This document shows positions 60,538 through 64,000 of a stretch of DNA of 64,000 bases, piece after piece (the first letter of the stretch is position 1; each line of letters opens with the position of its first letter). The DNA comes from Chrysemys picta bellii. Taxonomy: Eukaryota; Chordata; Testudines; Emydidae. Both the position numbers and the translations under genes were made by a program. Below the pieces are notes generated by a model. The model saw only the letters and a program-made list of their open reading frames with translations, was not told where the DNA came from and made no database searches. The stretch spans positions 15,858,824 through 15,922,823 of the forward strand of contig NC_088801.1 in assembly GCF_011386835.1 (NCBI RefSeq), written 5' to 3'.

Positions 60538-60705
60538 ACAAAGTCCAGTGATTAGGGCACTAGCCCCAAACTTGGGAGACCTGTGTGTTCAAGTTCCTGA
60601 TCTGCCACAGAGTTCCTGGGTGACATCACTTAGTCTCTCTGTGCCTCATTTCCTCGCATTTGAAATAGGCGTTTTAGTACTCCGCTATCTCACAGGAGTA
60701 TTGTG
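60538..60705 (+). repeat. MIR-like SINE
   Basis: 'gtccagtgattagggcacta', 'gttcaagttcctgatctgcc', 'agtctctctgtgcctcattt' and the following core are in MIR-like order. One of the clearer copies. Confidence 0.8.
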
Positions 60706-62117
60706 TGCCTCACACTGAACAATGCAAAGGGGCTGTAATGCAACTTGTGAACTGGCCTGTAGATGTCAAAGGGAAAACTCAGGTAAGGAAAATTAGGCAC
60801 GTGACTCAGTGTTTGCAAGATGGGGCCCTATGGGTGAATTTTTTAAAAAGTACTATGAGACAATGTCCTAAGTCTGCCCTAATATCATGACCTGAAAAAA
60901 TGGGGGCCTGACTAACACACCAGAGTAAATCAGGATTAACTCTATTTAAGTCAAACATAGACTGATGTAAAACTGATGTTGGAAATCAGAATCTGGTTCT
61001 CTGTTTTGTACCATTCTATCATTTTCTCCTGGTGGGCAGGAACATTAGCATTTCTGGATAAATAAAAGACTTGTGTGTGACCTTAGAGTCACATCATTAA
61101 CTGTGGATGTATTTCTGTAACCTAGCAATAATGCTTCAACTAATAATACATTGCACAGGCCTTCCCACGAAGGAGACCATGTATCTGCTTTTGTATATTA
61201 ATCAAACACACACTTTCTAAATACTGGCCTTTCAGTTCACAATTGGGAAAGTACATTACTGGAGTTTACTCAGCCTGTTTGTGGGGTCCCTGTAATCTGG
61301 TCACCTCAATAAAAACAGCCATCACTAAAGCTTCAGTTTCCAGACTCACCTTCTGCTGATGTTTCTGCAGTTCATTCTCCTTATAATGATGAGTGTGTAT
61401 GGTTGATGTAGACTTGATTGAGAAATGATGATGGAAGGAAACTGATATGGCTATGACCTCTGTGGGTGAATGAGCTCAACAACCAGTGCTAATGGCTTTG
61501 GAAATTGAAATCTTTTATTGCATTTTTTTTTTTACTTGGGGATACATGACCAAATAGTACACAAGTTAATACTGAGAAACTAATAGTACTTTATTTATGC
61601 TACCCTTATTTTCATAAATGGCTTTGCAATAAATGCAATCTTCATGAAGTAACATATATCAAGACTTGGTTCCCCATTTTCCCATCATCTCTGCAATGTG
61701 CAAGTGAAATGTTCTCAAAATGTAAGAGACAAATAATGTGACTGTCATTTATGGTATGCAAACTAGGAATTTTATCATCTGAATCTAGTTGGAATTGCCT
61801 TTGCCTGAAAAGTGGTGCGTACCTCAGCAATACAAAGGATCATGACAAAAAGGATATAGCCCATTCAAGCATTTTAAATGTGTTATTTTGGAGAAAATAA
61901 GTATGCAAGAAATAACATGTCACATGTTTTATTCATAGCTCTCTGATTCAGCAAAGCACTTAAGCACATGCTTGCAATTGGATTTAAACACATACTTAAG
62001 TGGTGATGGACATATTTAAATTTAAACATGTACTTTAGTGCTTTCCTGGTTCAAGACCTTCTAGTGTTAAAATGAGCCCCACCCGAAAGGCAGGTACAAT
62101 CAGCAAGGTTTAAGAGG
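60706..62117. other. Intronic stretch, palindromic relics only
   Basis: Palindromic relics occur at 60905-60995 ('caccagagtaaatcaggatt') and 61938-62057 ('cagcaaagcacttaagcaca' with 'actttagtgctttcctgg'). No gene. Confidence 0.45.
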
Positions 62118-62655
62118 AAGTGGGGGGTTCAGTGATTAGGGCACTAGCTTGAGAGTGGGGAAACCAAAGTTCAATTTTCTGCTCCGCCGCAGACTTCCTG
62201 TGTGACCTTGGGCAAGGCACATTGGGTGTGCATACACTGTATGTGAATGTGCAATTGTAGCACAAGAAGGAATACCCCTTGCTAGCTTTCATGTAGCAAG
62301 CACAGGTAACAAAAGTAGTGTATCCATGGTGCCATGAGCTAGGAACCAGAGTACAAGCCCGCTGGGGAGCCTGGGTATGCACTCTCATTGTTAGCCCTTG
62401 CTGAGCCTGTACTGCCATGTCTGCACTACTACTGTTAACCCAGATTAAAGCTACAACTAGATTAAAGCTAAAGCTGTGCTACAACCATACCTTCACTTGC
62501 AATATAGATATATCCTTCGTCTCTCTGTGCCTCGGTTCCTATCTGTAAAATGGGGATAACAACACTTCCCTACCTCTTACCGGGGCTGAAAAACTTTTGA
62601 GGTACTCTGATACTATTGTAATGATGTCCATATAAGTACAAAGGTAGATTAAAGA
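62118..62655 (+). repeat. MIR-like SINE split by a MITE
   Basis: The head and first core half lie at 62118-62219 ('ttcagtgattagggcactag' to 'gaccttgggcaaggcac'). The rest is at 62514-62655 ('gtctctctgtgcctcggttc', 'gtaaaatggggataacaac', then the tail). The two halves adjoin exactly when the inner element is removed. Confidence 0.8.
62220..62513. mobile_element. Harbinger-like MITE inserted in the SINE
   Basis: The left end GGGTGTGCATACACTGTATG and the right end, read inward, GGATATATCTATATTGCAAG are diverged inverted repeats; the next bases ('tgaatgtgcaattgtagcac' and 'tgaaggtatggttgtagcac') pair better. The target appears to be the 'cacttagtctc' site of the SINE, with the 3-bp duplication decayed. 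Confidence 0.7.
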
Positions 62656-64000
62656 CTACAGACCAAGACCCCAGTCCTCTCCTCCAATGGGGCAGCATTG
62701 CACTACTCTGGCATGCAAAGCTGCCCTTCAATTGATGTTGCTAGCCAACAGAGGGTTTCCTTGCCTAGGCAAATCCCCAGGTACCACAGTGCGCTCTATA
62801 ACTATCCTTATTCTGTACTTCCTCACAGCACAGGAGGTGTGGCCAAAACATCCTTATCCCCTGCTGTGGTAATTCATCCAGCTACTGGAACAGCATGCTA
62901 GGGCTGCCAGCAGCTGGAACAAAATGAAGCAGCATGAGCCATTCTGAGCATGATGCAACTGTAGCTCAGGATCCAAGCCCAAATTTCCAGACTTGCCCAA
63001 AGTATGACCTTTCCCCACACAATGAACCAGTCCTACTCAAATTACCACCACACTTACCACCTCTCTAGTCACCCTGACCCAGACCTCTACAGAGGAAGAT
63101 GCTGGGTTGTGAAACAGTTCTGCCTATATGAATTTTGGTTTTGTTTTTCTGTTACTGTTTTATTTTACAAAAAATACGTGTTTGAGAGAGAGGAGATTTA
63201 CACAGTGTTTCGGCATAGGCAGGATTTTGCTAGTAGTTGAGTATTTTCCAATGAACGTTTTAATTTTACAACCCGTTTTTCAAGGGTTTAAAAGCCAGCT
63301 GTAAAAATGCATTCATCAGTGTCAGTGAAACTTGCCCTATAGGGTTTCTCAGCTGCAGAACAAATTATATTTTATCAAATGTGCTTAGATGAGTTTGGGC
63401 CAAGATGTAAAAATGTTGATGTGTCTAATGCAAATACATAGCATATATTTTTATTTTAGTAAGCAGCTTACTATATGTACACAACCATTTCACTCAGTAA
63501 CACAAAATGTTATTTAAAAATGAAAATAGACAGGCTGTAGTGGTTCCAAATGACTTGGTTCAGGAGATTTGGCCAATAATCCAAGGGCTGAGGGCCCATC
63601 CAATCTGCAGCTACCATGCTTCTGCAACTATTTGGTTACCAGGTTAAAAAGAACGCTATTCAGCAGAGCAGTTTGTCATCACTCCAAAGAGGGCTAAATT
63701 AAGAAGGAGCACAACTCCCCCTAAAAAAAGATAGAGAAGGATTTTCTGACTCTCCTGGACTTAAAGGGAGTATTGCTCTCTAAGAGCTCGCACCACCTAT
63801 TTCACTGCCAAGATTAGGACACCTCAGGGATGGGAATCGGAAGTGTGAGAGGCAGAGGAAGCTTATGTCTGGATGAGGCGATCCTGGGCTCTCATCCTTT
63901 GTGTTAGCAGGTGAAGCAGAAACACCACCTGATAGGAGGGGAAAAGTCCTAGCAAGGAGTGGCCCATCCCTTTTTTGGCTCCCTAGCCCCTGCAAGAGGA
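62656..64000. other. Intronic stretch without recognised elements
   Basis: No gene, RNA gene or clear repeat seen up to the right edge. Frames of 61-78 codons are unsupported. Confidence 0.45.

Larger units (their letters stand above)
13114..64000 (-). other. DPP10: DPP10 intron upstream of the exon (inferred)
   Basis: No DPP10 exon was recognised from the acceptor to the right edge. The preceding exon should encode the end of the stalk (SLEDLF to EARW in human), and I did not find it. About 51 kb of intron fits a gene that exceeds a megabase in mammals. An unrecognised alternative first exon cannot be excluded. Confidence 0.7.

Noticed and set aside
1..64000. CRISPR arrays, operons, rRNA genes and prokaryotic mobile elements.
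   Set aside because: No regularly spaced direct repeats, no dense long reading frames, and clear vertebrate retroelements throughout.

Overview
The window is vertebrate nuclear DNA and most resembles a turtle genome. No bacterial, phage or plasmid architecture is present. The evidence for a turtle is the repeat content: CR1 LINE copies with reptile-type 3' ends, MIR-like CORE-SINEs, PIF/Harbinger elements and their short derivatives, hAT MITEs, and solo LTRs. I recognised these families by eye and from memory; no database was searched.

The only host coding sequence I can support is one 95-bp exon on the minus strand (13019-13113). Its peptide matches DPP10, the catalytically inactive DPP-family accessory subunit of Kv4 potassium channels. 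It has a good acceptor and donor. DPP10 has very long introns in amniotes, so the simplest reading is that the whole window lies inside this gene: 13114-64000 would be the upstream intron and 1-13018 the downstream intron, in gene orientation.

Layout by plus coordinate. 1-690: the 3' part of an LTR. 2.4-5.4 kb: a fold-back MITE, a minus-strand CR1 tail, a MIR-like SINE and a truncated hAT MITE. 8.5 kb and 10.0 kb: two insertions with 12-bp target duplications from a family that appears to carry a minimal hammerhead ribozyme. 13.0-13.7 kb: the DPP10 exon and a 135-bp near-palindrome. 20.3-21.6 kb: an internally deleted plus-strand CR1 with endonuclease and reverse-transcriptase pieces. 24.6-25.5 kb: a Harbinger right half with a broken Myb-like accessory gene. 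27.4-29.5 kb: a minus-strand CR1 with ORF1 esterase and ORF2 endonuclease remnants. 31.0-33.75 kb: a near-complete but dead Harbinger transposon, itself carrying a fold-back insertion and an internal 117-bp duplication. 38.0-39.1 kb: a MITE split by a solo LTR. 40.75-41.04 kb: a MITE with near-perfect ends. 47.2-49.5 kb: a CR1 split by a 1,083-bp solo LTR and then by a Harbinger-type MITE. 50.6-51.6 kb: a probable LTR. 54.9-56.3 kb: a CR1 split by a 205-bp hAT MITE. 62.1-62.7 kb: a SINE split by a MITE.

None of the mobile-element genes is intact. The observations most worth following are the hammerhead-like fold-back in the sense strand of the DPP10 intron, the near-palindrome 460 bp upstream of the exon, and the damage pattern in the Harbinger copy.
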